Program-made: the position numbers and the translations under genes
Shown here: positions 31,063 through 42,900 of the stretch, piece by piece
Position numbering within the stretch: position 1 is the stretch's first letter
Layout: each line of letters starts with the position of its first letter
NCBI GenBank assembly: GCA_022867625.1
Contig: JALIFM010000003.1
Span: forward strand, 248,001 to 312,000
Direction: 5' to 3'
DNA length: 64,000 bases
Origin: Lachnospiraceae bacterium NSJ-143
Lineage (GTDB): Bacteria > Bacillota > Clostridia > Lachnospirales > Anaerotignaceae
Notes under the pieces: generated by a model
Database searches by the model: none
The model's input: the letters and a program-made list of their open reading frames with translations, nothing else
What the model was told of the DNA's origin: nothing

Positions 31063-32271
31063 CTACATTGCGCTGTACATTGAAAACATAGGCAGGTAGA
31101 GCGATATTACTATAAATCCCGCAATAACAGCCGTAACCACCAGCAGCGCCGGCTCCAGAAAGGCTATGGCCTTTGTTGTGGCCGTTTCCACCTCATTGTC
31201 GAAGTACACGGCGGTCTTTTCAAGGGTTTCCTCCAGCGCGCCGGTTTCCTCTCCCACCGACGTCATCTCGTTCAGTATATTCGGAAAGCACGCCGCCTGT
31301 TCCATGCACTGGCCAAGCCTTTTGCCGGCCTCAACACCGCCTATGAGCTTATCAGTGCACTTTGAAAGATAGTAGTTATCCATAACCCTGCTGGTTACGC
31401 TCAGAGCCTGACTTACGCTTATGCCGGCAGACATAAGTGTGGACATTGTGTTGGCGTACTGGCTTGCGCCGTTCATAATGGAAATTTTGCCAAGCACAGG
31501 GAGTTTCAGCATAAGCCTTGCTGTCCTTTCTCTGCCGGCATTTGACCTGCTGTACACCTTTGCGGCAAGCACCAGCAGAAATATACATACTATAATGAGT
31601 ATATACCATTTCTGGAAAAATTTCGACATATTTATAAGCATAACAGTGCTTAACGGAAGCTCTGTTTTCAAATCGTCAAATATGCTTATAAAAGTTGGTA
31701 TTACCTTGGCCATCATTACAATCATTACGCCCACAGCCACAATAAGCACAAATATGGGGTATGTAAGGGCGTTTGACACCTTGGCCTTTACCTTATAGCT
31801 TTTTTCAAAATATGCCGAAAGCTTGGAAAAGGATTTTTCAAGCGAGCCGGATTCCTCGCCGGCTCTCACAGTCTCAATAAGCGCTATGGGTATGGAATCG
31901 CTGTGACTTTCAAAGCTTGATGCAAGGGAATGTCCTGCGCTTACGTCCTCGGCTACGCTCACAAGTATTTTTGCAAGCTTTTTGTCGGAGGTCTGTTTTG
32001 ATATTATATCGACTATACGGTTTACACTAAGCCCCGAGTGTATGAGCACAGAAAACTGCGAGCACATAACGCTCAGCGATTTTGCCTTTACCCTCTTTGA
32101 GCCAAGCTCCATAGTCAGTATGCCGTTTTTTTCCTTTACCTGAGAAATGTCAACCACAAAGGCGCAGTTTTCCTTTATCCTGCTCACGGCGTCGAATTCG
32201 TCGTAGCCCTCCACAACACCGCTGACCTTGGCGCCCTGTTTTGAAACCGCCTTATACCGGTAGGTGTTCAA
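31063..32271 (-). CDS. pilC: Type IV pilus inner-membrane platform protein PilC
   Basis: 402 residues, the GspF/PilC layout: N-terminal YRYKAVSKQGAKVSGVVEG, two similar GspF domains (LSVMCSQFSVLIHSGLSVNRIVDII and GASQYANTMSTLMSAGISVSQAL) and three membrane helices, the last at the C-terminus (PALLVVTAVIAGFIVISLYLPMF). It anchors and couples the PilB and PilT motors to the pilin. The start is TTG with GGAGG 8 bases upstream. It lies 65 bases after pilT. Confidence 0.93.
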   Translation of the reverse strand: MNTYRYKAVSKQGAKVSGVVEGYDEFDAVSRIKENCAFVVDISQVKEKNGILTMELGSKRVKAKSLSVMCSQFSVLIHSGLSVNRIVDIISKQTSDKKLAKILVSVAEDVSAGHSLASSFESHSDSIPIALIETVRAGEESGSLEKSFSKLSAYFEKSYKVKAKVSNALTYPIFVLIVAVGVMIVMMAKVIPTFISIFDDLKTELPLSTVMLINMSKFFQKWYILIIVCIFLLVLAAKVYSRSNAGRERTARLMLKLPVLGKISIMNGASQYANTMSTLMSAGISVSQALSVTSRVMDNYYLSKCTDKLIGGVEAGKRLGQCMEQAACFPNILNEMTSVGEETGALEETLEKTAVYFDNEVETATTKAIAFLEPALLVVTAVIAGFIVISLYLPMFSMYSAM

Positions 32272-32336
32272 TTACACCGCCTCCTGACTTGCAGATATGA
32301 TTCTTATTTAAAAGGCCGTATACGGCCCTATACAGG

Positions 32337-33398
32337 CTAAACAACAGTGCTCTTTTTAACATAGGCCTCATCTCTGGCGTAAAGCCTTGCCATCTGGCCG
32401 GATATCTTTTTTTCCCTGTATAATTTTATGAGGCAGTTATCCATTGTTATGCTGCCCTCTGCCGATGAGGTCATAATGGCGTTTGATATCTGCGGGGTTT
32501 TGCCCTCACGTATAAGGTTTCTTATAGCAGGCGTAACAACCATAACCTCGCAGGCAGCCACACGGCCACCCCTAAGCGACGGTATCAGCTTCTGGCTTAT
32601 TACCGCCTGAAGGGTTATTGAAAGCTGCATCCTTATCTGTTTCTGTTCCCCCTCGGGAAAAACATCCACAATTCTGTCTACAGCATCTGCTGCTGTGCCG
32701 GTATGGAGTGTAGCAAAAACAAGGTGACCTGTTTCTGCGGCGGTAAGCGCCGTACGGATAGTATCCAAATCCCTCATTTCGCCTATAAGTATTACGTCCG
32801 GGTCCTCCCTGAGCACTGCCCTGAGGCCTGATGAATAGCTTTCGGTATCCCGCCCCACCTCACGCTGGTTTATAATGCACCTGTCCGGCTCGTACACATA
32901 CTCAATCGGGTCCTCAAGTGTTATAATATGCGCCTGTCTGCTGTGGTTTATGGTATCAAGCATAGCGGAGAGTGTTGTTGACTTGCCGGAGCCTGTAACG
33001 CCCGTAACAAGCACTATTCCGCTCAGAAGCTCCGGAAGCCTTGTTACAGCAGGCGGAAGCCCAAGGCCGGCAAGGTCCGGAATATCGCCCTTTAAAAGCC
33101 TTAGGGCCGTGCTTATGCCGCTTCTCTGGCGGAACACGTTTATACGGCACCTGACACCCGATATATCCGCGGCCCCATCCCACTCGCCCATATCCTCTAT
33201 TTTTTCAAAATCCTCACCGCACAGCGCCTTTGCGTAATAGGCGCAGTCGTCGTAGCTCAGCTTTTCGTCAGTAATATTTACAACAGCCCCGTCTATACGG
33301 CACCTTGGCTCAATACCGCAGACAAGGTGAATGTCAGAAGCATCGCGCTCCCTTGCATAGCTTACCAGCTCGTTTAATGAAAGCGGCAATACAATCAC
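32337..33398 (-). CDS. pilT: Type IV pilus retraction ATPase PilT
   Basis: 353 residues, the PilT length. Starts LNELVSYARERDASDIHLVCG; Walker A VTGVTGSGKSTTLSAML, the Asp box LEDPIEYVY, Walker B VILIGEMRDLDTIRTALTAAETGH and the His box FATLHTGTAADAVDRIVDVFPEGEQ. It powers pilus retraction, so twitching or DNA uptake is possible. A GTG start follows AAAGGA. It lies 14 bases after pilB. Confidence 0.93.
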   Translation of the reverse strand: MIVLPLSLNELVSYARERDASDIHLVCGIEPRCRIDGAVVNITDEKLSYDDCAYYAKALCGEDFEKIEDMGEWDGAADISGVRCRINVFRQRSGISTALRLLKGDIPDLAGLGLPPAVTRLPELLSGIVLVTGVTGSGKSTTLSAMLDTINHSRQAHIITLEDPIEYVYEPDRCIINQREVGRDTESYSSGLRAVLREDPDVILIGEMRDLDTIRTALTAAETGHLVFATLHTGTAADAVDRIVDVFPEGEQKQIRMQLSITLQAVISQKLIPSLRGGRVAACEVMVVTPAIRNLIREGKTPQISNAIMTSSAEGSITMDNCLIKLYREKKISGQMARLYARDEAYVKKSTVV

Positions 33399-33412
33399 AG
33401 TCCTTTCCCAAA

Positions 33413-35104
33413 TCAGTCCTCAGTATTTATACAGCGCTTTGTCTCCTCCACAGTTGTAATGCCTTCTGCAACAAGCCTGCGGCAGTTTTCAAATATGGAG
33501 ACAAAATCCCCTCCGCGCACTATTTTCATAAAATCGTCTCTGTCAAGGTTTTTCATAAGGGCCTTTTTTACCTCCTTTGTGAAGGTAAGTATCTCAAAAA
33601 CCGCAGTCCTGCCAAGATACCCAGTGTTAAAGCACTGCGGGCAGCCCCTGCCCCTGTAAAATCTGATATCCCCGGTGTTTTTTATACCCATATAGTCAAG
33701 CTCCTCGGCCTCCGGAGTATATTCCTCACGGCAGTGAGGGCATATCCTGCGCACAAGCCTCTGGGATATTATCCCCCTCATGGCAGAGGATGTAAGGTAG
33801 TTTTCAACACCTATATTTTCAAGTCTGTCAAGGGTTGATATCGCATCGTTTGTATGTATTGTGGAAAGCACAAGGTGCCCTGTAAGCGCCGCCCTCATGG
33901 CTATTTCCGCAGTCTCCCCGTCTCTGATTTCGCCCACGGCTATAATGTCCGGGTCCTGCCTGAGTATGGAGCGCAGGCCGCTTGCGAATGTCATGCCGGC
34001 CTTTTCGTTAATCTGCACCTGATTTATGCCGTCGATATTGTATTCCACAGGGTCCTCAAGCGTTACAAGGTTTACCTGCTCCGTATTCAGCTCCGAAATC
34101 ATGGTATACATTGTAGAAGACTTACCGGAACCTGTGGGCCCAACTATAAGCACAACGCCCGAGTTGTGGCTTATAAGGCTCATATATTTTTTCAGGTCCT
34201 CGCCTGTCAGCCCTATCTTTTCCTTGCTCAGTATCTGGCTGGATTTATCAAGGAGTCTTACAACCACCTTCTGACCGTAAACCGTAGGCAGTGTGGAGAT
34301 TCTCAGGTCTATATCGCGGTTTTTAACACGCACGTTGCTTCTTCCGTCCAGAGGAATCCTGTGCTCCGCTATATCCATAGCCCCCATTACCTTAAGCCTT
34401 GTTATAACGGCCTCCTGAAGGTTTTTGGGTATCTGCATAATATTGCGCATAAGGCCGTCTATTCTCATGCGCACAGAAAGCATATCCTGTCTCGGCTCAA
34501 GATGTATGTCTGAGGCGTTGAGTGTGACCGCCCGTTCTATAATACTGTTTACAAGGCGTATGGTAGGCGCCGACTGCTCATCGCTGTCCAGAAAATTAGT
34601 GGCAAAGGCCCCTCCGGCGGAAGCGCTGTCGCCGGTTATCTCACGCTTCATCTCCTCAATGGCCTTGAGTGCGCCCTCGTTGCCGTAAAGGTTCATCACA
34701 GCACGCTCTATTGCATCGCTGTAGGCTATCATAGGTACAATCTTTTTTCTCGAGGCCGACTTTGCCTCCTCAATAGCCATAAAGTTCATAGGGTCGCTCA
34801 TAGCCAGAAAAAGCATATCCTTAGACACTCTCACAGGCACAACGCCGTATTTTTTAGCTATGCTTTTAGGTATGACCTGCGAAAGCTCCGCAGGTATATC
34901 GTACTTGCTCAGGTCTATAAACTCAATGCCAAGCTGCATCTGAAGCGCCTCTATAAGCTGCTTCTGCGTTATGTACCCTGATGCTATAAGCTGGTCGCCA
35001 AGGCGCTTCTTTGTGGTTTTCTGAAGCGCGAGGGCCTCGTTTACCTGTTCCTCGCTTACAAGCCCTATGGAAATAAGAAGGTCTCCGAGACGTTTATATT
35101 TCAT
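33413..35104 (-). CDS. pilB: Type IV pilus extension ATPase PilB
   Basis: 563 residues. Two N-terminal MshEN-type segments (RLGDLLISIGLVSEEQVNEAL, then KRLGDQLIASGYITQKQLIEAL); in some PilB/MshE proteins this domain binds c-di-GMP. C-terminal motor: Walker A GPTGSGKSSTMYT, Asp box LEDPVEYNIDG, Walker B IIAVGEIRDGETAEIAMRAALTGH, and the zinc-binding cysteines CPHC...CPQC typical of extension motors (absent from PilT). AGGGGG lies upstream of the ATG. It drives pilin polymerisation on PilC. Confidence 0.95.
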   Translation of the reverse strand: MKYKRLGDLLISIGLVSEEQVNEALALQKTTKKRLGDQLIASGYITQKQLIEALQMQLGIEFIDLSKYDIPAELSQVIPKSIAKKYGVVPVRVSKDMLFLAMSDPMNFMAIEEAKSASRKKIVPMIAYSDAIERAVMNLYGNEGALKAIEEMKREITGDSASAGGAFATNFLDSDEQSAPTIRLVNSIIERAVTLNASDIHLEPRQDMLSVRMRIDGLMRNIMQIPKNLQEAVITRLKVMGAMDIAEHRIPLDGRSNVRVKNRDIDLRISTLPTVYGQKVVVRLLDKSSQILSKEKIGLTGEDLKKYMSLISHNSGVVLIVGPTGSGKSSTMYTMISELNTEQVNLVTLEDPVEYNIDGINQVQINEKAGMTFASGLRSILRQDPDIIAVGEIRDGETAEIAMRAALTGHLVLSTIHTNDAISTLDRLENIGVENYLTSSAMRGIISQRLVRRICPHCREEYTPEAEELDYMGIKNTGDIRFYRGRGCPQCFNTGYLGRTAVFEILTFTKEVKKALMKNLDRDDFMKIVRGGDFVSIFENCRRLVAEGITTVEETKRCINTED

Positions 35105-35420
35105 GACTGCCCCCTGAAAATTTATATATAATCAAATACCATATCAATAAAGCTTAATCTGCCTGTCGCGGCACAACCGCTGCCTCTGACTGTTCCGGGA
35201 ATTCTTAACATCTATTAAATAATAATATTTATTGGCAATCTATGCAATAAAAGCTTGTAAATTGTCGCCCCGCCTGTCACAAAGTTCATAATACACACGC
35301 CAAATAGTCACAATACATAGCTCCATAATAAGGAAATTTCATAATACGCACCTGCAAATTATTTATAGCGCACTAAACTTTTTAAAATTCATATCGGTAT
35401 TTGTATAAAATTACCATTAT
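35105..35420. other. 316-base gap between minor pilins and pilB
   Basis: No credible gene. AT-rich; on the minus strand TATTATG/TATTGTG is repeated three times at about 35276-35352 with varying spacing, possible -10-like sequences for a secondary promoter ahead of pilB. I see no terminator and no c-di-GMP riboswitch. Confidence 0.4.
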
Positions 35421-35915
35421 CTACCCGTTAACGTTCAAAATTTCTGCAGTCACACCGTTTCCGTCATTCATCTGTATATTTACGGTTATCATCTTGCCGT
35501 AAGGCGGGGTTTCCTCATTTATCTTAACCGAAAATTTACTAACCCTGAGTCCGTTGGTGTACACCTTTTCTCCAAGCAGAAGCACATTGCCAGACCTGCT
35601 CACCACATGCACCATTCCATCCTCAAGCTCAAAGCGGGTATCCTCGCCATAGTCATTGCTTGTAAAGGCGTTTACGTTACCGTCGGTATCCCTTATATCA
35701 TAGGCAAACCTCAGCTCGTTTTCACAGGCCCCAAGTATTGTGGCCGATATGGTACATGACTCCGAATACCTTATAGTCTCGTTATACACCCGCATGGCCA
35801 CCGATGTGCCGGAGCCCACAACAAGCACAAGAAAGCCCAGCAGGACAACAGCGGCAAGCATCTCCACAAGTGTGAAACCGTCCTTTGATTTTAACTTTTT
35901 AACCAGAGCCTTCAA
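35421..35915 (-). CDS. Minor type IV prepilin-like protein (PilV/PilW type)
   Basis: 164 residues. Leader KKLKSKDG then FTLVEMLAAVVLLGFLVLVVGSGTSVAMRVY, the prepilin signature with Glu5. The globular part has few recognisable features (ENELRFAYDIRDTDG, GKMITVNIQMNDG). The TTG start at 35915 has GAGGTG 7 bases upstream. It follows another pilin-like gene by 11 bases in the cluster of minor pilins that starts the operon, most likely part of a priming or tip complex. Confidence 0.8.
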   Translation of the reverse strand: MKALVKKLKSKDGFTLVEMLAAVVLLGFLVLVVGSGTSVAMRVYNETIRYSESCTISATILGACENELRFAYDIRDTDGNVNAFTSNDYGEDTRFELEDGMVHVVSRSGNVLLLGEKVYTNGLRVSKFSVKINEETPPYGKMITVNIQMNDGNGVTAEILNVNG

Positions 35916-35926
35916 ATTCCGTCACC

Positions 35927-36241
35927 TCACAGCCTGTTGTACGCGTAAAGGGAACCCTTTTTAGTTACGCCGCATTTTACATTTTCCAGCTTTATTCCCC
36001 TGTCATCTGTTACAGATACGTCTATGGAAACAGCGTTACCTTCATTGTCAGTGCCCTCAAGCCTTTCAACCTTTGACATGGCGGAGTAAAAATCCCTATC
36101 CGCCTTTTTCTGCACAGCGTTTATATTGCCGGCGGCTGTCACAAGCCCTACAAAAAGCAGTGTGGCAAGCGAAACCACAACAACCGCCACAAGCGATTCC
36201 ACAAATGTTTCACCTCTGGTGCTCTTTAATTTATTAAGCAT
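35927..36241 (-). CDS. Minor prepilin-like protein (PilI/PilV type)
   Basis: 104 residues. MLNKLKSTRG is followed by ETFVESLVAVVVVSLATLLFVGLVTAAGN. The peptidase-site glycine is present but the next residues read ETFVE instead of FTLVE, a divergent signature seen in some Gram-positive minor pilins. Remaining about 60 residues form a small domain. ATG at 36241 has GGGAGGT 5 bases upstream; the longest frame (36259) is not supported. It lies 14 bases after the PilX-like gene. Confidence 0.72.
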   Translation of the reverse strand: MLNKLKSTRGETFVESLVAVVVVSLATLLFVGLVTAAGNINAVQKKADRDFYSAMSKVERLEGTDNEGNAVSIDVSVTDDRGIKLENVKCGVTKKGSLYAYNRL

Positions 36242-36255
36242 AGCGCACCTCCCCG

Positions 36256-36900
36256 TCACCTGTTTTTGAGAATGCCGTTACTCCAGCTGAGGGTATACTC
36301 AGTTGTTGCAACTGTAACCGTATGCCCCTCGCCGTCAACAGTACCGCCGTCATTAGTCTCGGACTTAATAAGGGTTCCTGTCATTGCAAGTGTCATAAAA
36401 TAGTTATACTCCACACTGCCGTCTATTGAAAAATCAGCTGTGAGCTTATACCCTGTGGAGGTTTTCTCCACTAAGACATCCGCTTTTACATCCGGCATAT
36501 CCTCTGCGGAAAACGTAAGCTCAAATGGTACAGCCGGTGTAGCCGGATAAGCCAGCAGCTTGAAAACCTCATCATTTATTCTGTTTGCAAATGACAGGTC
36601 CAAATCACTGTAGTTTTTGGTATATACCGCGTTCCCGTCGGAAACCCCGTCTGTAAATGTTTCTGTTTTTACAGCAAACGGAGTTTGGGCATCGCCAAGG
36701 AGGCTTCTCATAAGCTGGGCTGACGAGCGCACAGTAAGGTATGCCTGCTCGTTTTCCTTCTGCACTTTGAGTCTTCCGGCATTAGCCTTTGCCGCCGCCA
36801 GCACGGACACCCCAACAGTGGAACATATCAGGAAAAAGAGCAGCGCAATAATTATTGACGCTCCGCCTGAGCTTTTAAGTTTGCTTTTAACTGCGCCCAT
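36256..36900 (-). CDS. PilX/PilK-like minor pilus protein
   Basis: 214 residues. N-terminus KSKLKSSGGASIIIALLFFLICSTVGVSVLAAAKANAG has the position and hydrophobicity of a prepilin segment but no Glu5, like PilX/GspK-type components. GspK-like proteins sit at the tip and lack Glu5, so a tip role is possible. The rest is beta-rich and unrecognised. The ATG at 36900 has AAGAGGT 7 bases before it; the longest frame (37023) overlaps the giant pilin gene and is rejected. Confidence 0.68.
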   Translation of the reverse strand: MGAVKSKLKSSGGASIIIALLFFLICSTVGVSVLAAAKANAGRLKVQKENEQAYLTVRSSAQLMRSLLGDAQTPFAVKTETFTDGVSDGNAVYTKNYSDLDLSFANRINDEVFKLLAYPATPAVPFELTFSAEDMPDVKADVLVEKTSTGYKLTADFSIDGSVEYNYFMTLAMTGTLIKSETNDGGTVDGEGHTVTVATTEYTLSWSNGILKNR

Positions 36901-36913
36901 ATAAATTACCTCT

Positions 36914-39900
36914 TTACTGTTTTTTAAAATACGGCGTCGGGTACGCCTCATCAAAAGCCCAGCCCCAGCCCTGTTCGGCAGCTTCTGTGTATATTTTTCC
37001 AAGGCTTCCGGCATATTCCCCATTCCACTCTTTAATATAACTCAGGCCGCCGTCTGTAAACGGCTCGCCGTAAGCGTAGCAGCTGTTAAACTGCGGTCTG
37101 GCCCACTGGTCAACCTTGGCGCCGATAAAATCCATATCCTCTCCATAGGTCCAGCCGTAGCAGCTGTCAAATACAACGGTATAAATGTCAAGGTAGCCTA
37201 TAAACTGTCCAGCCCATGTTCTATCAGGCTTTCCCATCTCTCCCTCAAAGAAGCACGCCTCAAACGGCGATGAGGTATAGCCCGCAAAGCCGCCCATATA
37301 ATTTCTCTGGTTTTTAGCTATTACCCTTGTGCCTGCGCCCACTCTGCCGCGGACATAATTTGTGCTTAAGGCCGGCTCGCTGTAGCCCACAAAACCGCCA
37401 AGGTAAAGCATTCCCTGACCGTTATTTACCTGTATGGTACTGTCACAGACTATGTCGGCCTCAACACCGTTTAAAAAGCATTTGTTGTTTCCAGCATTCT
37501 CGTTACGTCCTATAAGGCCGCCTATGCAGGTTTTGCCGAGTCCTGAGCTTGTATTGTCCGCTATTTTTATATCTGCTCTGGAAATACAGCCGGTTATCGT
37601 GCCTTTATTTACTGCCGTAAGCGCACCAATGGTGAGGTCATAGTTGGAGTTTTCGGTTGTGCACAGAATTCCGCCTTCAAGCCTTATATTTTTAAGCACG
37701 CTGTTTTCCAGATTCCGGCCTATAAGTCCCACAAGGTTATTTCCGCTGGCGCTGGCGTTTTTCATGTCAATATTTATTGTATAGCTCTCCTCCGGCCAGA
37801 CAGTCTCAAGGCTTTCCAAATCCCTGTGGCTGCCTTTTCCGTTGAATACGCCGTTAAAAACCGGTATGGCTGTTGTGTCTGCAATCTCTCCGCTTTCTAT
37901 ATTCATTGTCTGCTCAAAGCTGTAGAGCTGCCTTGCCGGGTATTTTGGTTCCCCCATATTTTTAAGCTGCTCGAATGTCCTTATATCATAGTGCGCCCTG
38001 TCGGAGGCGTATGTCACATCGTACAGCTTTGTTGCACTCAGTTTTATGGCTGCGCCAAAGTCCGGATTATACACTGCCCACAGTCCGGCCGTTGCCGGTA
38101 TTTCAGTCTGCATACAGCCGACCTCCACCGGTTCTTCCTTGCCTATAACATAAAAGTCATAGTCCGGATTTTCCGGAGCGGAGGTATCCGGTATGGCCCC
38201 TGTTATCACTGTGCCCTTAGGCACAGCGTAGCAGTATCCGCTCTGGTAAACACGCTTATCCGTCTCAGTATCATACTCAAGGGTATCATAAAACACAGTT
38301 CCTGCTGTATTTATATCATTCATATCCCCGCCGTTAAATACCGACGGGTCAATACCCCGCACATAAAATCCGGCAGATTCTGTATCTGTAGTGTCTACGT
38401 ATTTTTCGTAATAGCACAGGCCATAGCCCGGTGCTGAAGCCGCATTATAGTCCGGCCAGTCACCGTAATGCACATAGGCTTTGTTTTCGGTTACTACAGG
38501 GGCAAACGGAAAGCTTTTGCCAAAAAGCGCCGCCGTATACGGCCATGACGCCGCCGCAGACAGGCTCTCAGAACCGTACGGGTACGGCACAAACTGTGTA
38601 CCGCCTTCCCCTCTTTTTATATTATATACCGGTCCGGCGCTGTCAAGCCCCGCATTGAGAGTGTTGGCAAAATCAGCTACGGAAGACATCTGAACGAAAA
38701 TCTGCTCCGCTTTTTTATCTCCAGCCATTAAAAAATCCCTGTCAGACGGGTAAATCCCCTCCGGGAGCTTAATTGTATCGGCAAGGTAGTAGCAGTTTGA
38801 CACGTTTTCCGGTATATTTACAAAAGAACCGGTCATATTTACATCATTTGCATTGTAAACCTTTATGGTGTTGGAATAGTCCTCTTTTGCAGTATTTGTG
38901 TCAAGAGTGTATGTCACACCGTATATATTTTCATCAGGAACATATCTGTTTACAGTGTCGCTTTTTTCTATAGTGCTGAACGAGTAGCAGTCCGCAAGGA
39001 GTGTTCCGGCGTATGTTGCCGAGGCGTTTGAATATTTTGTAAATCCACGCTCATAGCCAAACCCCGGATAACAGTTGGTTCCAGAAAAGCCGCCTATATA
39101 GAAGCTGTCTTTAGCGCTTTCTATGCCGTAGCTGTTTGACCTGTCATAGTCTATCTCAAGCTTTCCGCCGGCATAACAGCCGGTTATTACACCCTGGTTT
39201 GAGCCGGCAAAGCCGCCTACAGTTTTTTCATAGCCGTAATTGCTGTTGTTCCATGGGTGTGCGTAAACAAATTTTACAAGCTTGTTTTCCGCCGTACAGT
39301 TAAAAATATATGAGTTGTTAAAGCCTACAAGGCCTCCCACATGGAAGGCGTAGTTTCTTATAAGGTTTTTAGGGAAAACATTCAGCTTATAGGTTATATT
39401 TGTCTTTGGGTTATAGTACTCTTTTTCACTGCTCATTTTGCCTATAAGCGTATATCCGCTCACAGAGCAGTTGACAATAAGAGGGTTATTTGTATCCCCT
39501 GTGCTGGCACCGCTTGTTGTCTTTCCCACAAGGCCGCCAAGACCGTAGTTGTGGGCCTGTGTATCGGCGTTGCTCTTTCCGCCGGACTCAGCGAACAGCT
39601 TGTTATAGGTATATGTCGCTATAATATAGCCTGCGCCGTACTCGTCATTATAGTCGCCGTATTTTTTTGCCAGCTCATCGTCCACCCGCATGTTGAGGTT
39701 TTCTATTGTGCTGCCGTAAATTTCGCCGAACAGCCCAACATAATACAGGCTCTCCGTTTCCATCTTGAAGTTTATTATGCTGTGGCCGTTACCGTCATAG
39801 TCGTTCTGGAAATTGCTGTAATCCACAAGCTTTTCCCCGTCCCAATACTGTGTAACATCGGCGGTTCTTCCTATAGGTATATTTTCGTAGTTTCCTCCGG

Positions 39901-42900
39901 GTGTCATAAAGTAGTCGGTCTGGCAGTAGTTTCTGGTGTATGTGCTGAAATTTAAATCCAGCTCCTGCTCAAACTGGTACTTATTCCACTTGCTGTTGTT
40001 TACGCCGTTCCAATAGTAGCAGTACCTGCCTATGGCGTTAAACTGCCTTGCAGAGCGCACATAAACCTCATGCGTTCTTACAGGCCTGTGCGCCGCTGTC
40101 CTGCCTATATATGGATTGATGGCAGTCTTTGCAAAATGGCAGCAGTAATAGAACGTAAACGAATCTGACGCTGTCCACCTGCCGTCCTCCTGATGCCAGT
40201 TTGGCGGTATAGGCGTTCCGTCGCCTCTGTTCTGTATTTCCTCAACCAGCAAATCAAGGCTTTTTGTAGTCGCCCCGTCACCGCTGTACTTTTCTTCTGC
40301 TGTATAGCTTATGTCAAGCCTGTCATAAAACTCCATGGCCTTATCCCTTGACATCTCCTGGAACTTAAAAGGCAGCCTGTATACATCAGCGTACATATCC
40401 AGACTTTCAGCATCGCTCTGGCTGAATGACAGATGGATTCCCTTTTCTATTATCACAGCGTTTTCAACTGTGGCTTCGCCTTCATCCTTTACCTCAATAT
40501 CGCCGCTGTCCATGGTGCTTTCAATATCCCCGTCAAAAACAAAGCTGAACCTTTCAAGCTTGTAGGCGGATATAAGCGCATAACCGTCCTCAGTGAGACA
40601 GTAGCCCGATGAATCCAGCTCCTCCTGACTTTTAAGCGTATCAAGAGTCCACGCCGACTGCCCCATACCTATAGTGGTAACGGCAAAATATCCGTATTGT
40701 GTGTCAACGCCGTCCTTCTCGTATTTTTCGTAATAGCACAGAGCTGTCTCTATATTTCCCTTTTTAGGCCAGTTACCATGGTAGTCCAGCACAGACCTGT
40801 CACCGCAGACTATCATCTTGAACGGAAATTTAAGCCCCTTGAAATCCTTGCTGTAGGCATATGTCTTTTTGTTTTCACTGTCAGCAGGAGGCATAAACTC
40901 CGCTCCTGTGCCCTCGTTTTCGTAAAGGGCAGGCGCTGTGTGCACCTTTCCACCGTTTACAGATGAATCGTATACGGCTCCGTATCCGTTGAGGCTTGAG
41001 CCGGGGCCCGGGTTGCTGTTGTTGTAGCCGCGCATGCACAGGTAATAGCAGTGGTCGCGCATATCAAGGGCAGACGAATCCAGAGACAGCAGACTTTTGT
41101 CTATTCTTCCTATAAATCCGCCGGAAAAGCTTTCGCCCTGCACCATGTTTTCATCAAGCGTACATATCTCTCTGTTTCTCCATGTTACAGCCCCATAGCT
41201 GTATGTGTTTTTTACACGCACAGTGGCTGATTTATATAACCTTGAGCCTGTAAAAAAGCCGAAAGCGCCGCCTGAATAGCAGTTTGCGTATATGTCGCAT
41301 GTTGTAAAGCAGTTGTCTATCTTTATCCAGCCGCGGCCGAATTTTCCAAGTATTCCGCCTGCGCCGCTGCCTGTTTCCGAAACCGAAGTAATATCGCAGG
41401 AGGAATAACAGTTAAATATATACAGCTTGTCGTTGGAAGCCCCTACCAGTCCGCCGGCGTTCATCTGCGCGTATACATTTACGGCTGAAAATGAGTCGTC
41501 CAGCTCCAGATTGCCGTATTCCACATATCCGGCAATTCCGCCTGCCGAGGAAGCTGAGGATTTGACATAATAGTTTCTCTCGTCGCCGCTTTCAAGCTGG
41601 TAGTACTCGTCAGAATTATCATCGCTCAGGTATGCCCTGCAATCGGTTATAAAGACGCCGTCGGCAATTGGAGTTCCTCCGTCTTTTCCGTCCTTACTTG
41701 TTCCAATATTGTCCGCAAGCTTTACCTGTCCCGCAAACATACCGGCGTTTCCGTCGGCGCTTACAGTACAGTCAGTACATTCCACATTTGTTATATTGCT
41801 TACAGAATGGGTATCTCCAGCACTGCTGCCGAAAAAGCCCGCCACCGCCGCCGCGTGCACCTTTATACCACTGCTTCCGGAAACCTTTACAAAGCTTTCG
41901 TAAAGCTTTAAATCCTTAATTGTAAAATCATCATATACTATGCCGAAAAGTCCGGCTGCCCGTACCTCGTCCTTACTGCCGCTTTTGTCTTTGGCTATTT
42001 TGCCTGTGCTGTATTGAGTTACCGTAAGGTTCGAGATTGTGTGGTTTGTTCCGTCAAACTGCACAAGCCCTGTTTTTTCGTTTGATATAGGATAAAAGCT
42101 TTCCAGAGCGGCGTCTTTATTCCAGAGTGTGTTGGTATCGTTGTAAGCCGACCAGTCTATATCGGCTGAAAGGCCCGCACTTTCCACAGGATACGGCGTT
42201 TCAGCTGTTCCGGCAAAGCCGAAATTTGACGCCTCATGCGACAGGTTTTGCAGGTGTCTGCCGTTTTCTATATTGACTGTCTTTCCCTGTGCGGAGACAG
42301 TTTTGTCAATGTTTAGCCTCAGCCCTGCAAAAAGGCTGTTTGTCTGTGCCTTTTTCTGTGTTTCTTCGGTATATATGCCCTTTGTGCCAACATATATGGC
42401 GTGTACGTTAATGTCTATATCGTCGCCGGAGGCTATTTGCGGGTGAAGATACGCAAAGTGCTTATCCGCCTCAAGGCTGTCCAGCGTTATTGTAAACGAG
42501 AAGTCCGAAAGACCGTATTCCACATTCTTGTATACATCAACAGGCCCCGGGCTGCTTGAGCCGCTTACCGAATACGGCGCACCGTTCCGGTACATTACCC
42601 TGTATATATATTTACCTGTATTGGCGCTGTCAGTAGCTGAGCTTATTGTGACTTCATATTCGGTATCCCTGCCTATGTCCATTTTTTCAGGCGTTATAAC
42701 CAGCTGAAGCTCGTCGCTGTTTATAACCTCTATGTTATAGTCAAAGACCTCGGCTTTGCCTATGCCTTCAACTCCGTTTGCGCCATAATATCCGACTTTC
42801 AGCTTCATTCGGTTTGACTTGTACTTTCCTCCCCTGAGCAGCTGCTCCGCCCCTTCTGAATCTACAAAGGAATTGTAGTTTTCAGGGTACACAAATTTGG

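Noticed and set aside
33854-34513. 219-codon plus-strand frame inside pilB
   Set aside because: Antisense shadow of a well-conserved ATPase gene; cysteine/histidine/tyrosine-rich composition is typical of shadow frames.
36901-37023. Upstream extension of the PilX-like gene into the giant prepilin gene
   Set aside because: Arginine-rich, no ribosome site, overlaps the conserved C-terminus of the giant prepilin; the start at 36900 has AAGAGGT.
37826-38437. 203-codon plus-strand frame, with others at 39341-39955, inside the giant prepilin gene
   Set aside because: Shadows of a long minus-strand gene; no start context and no family resemblance.
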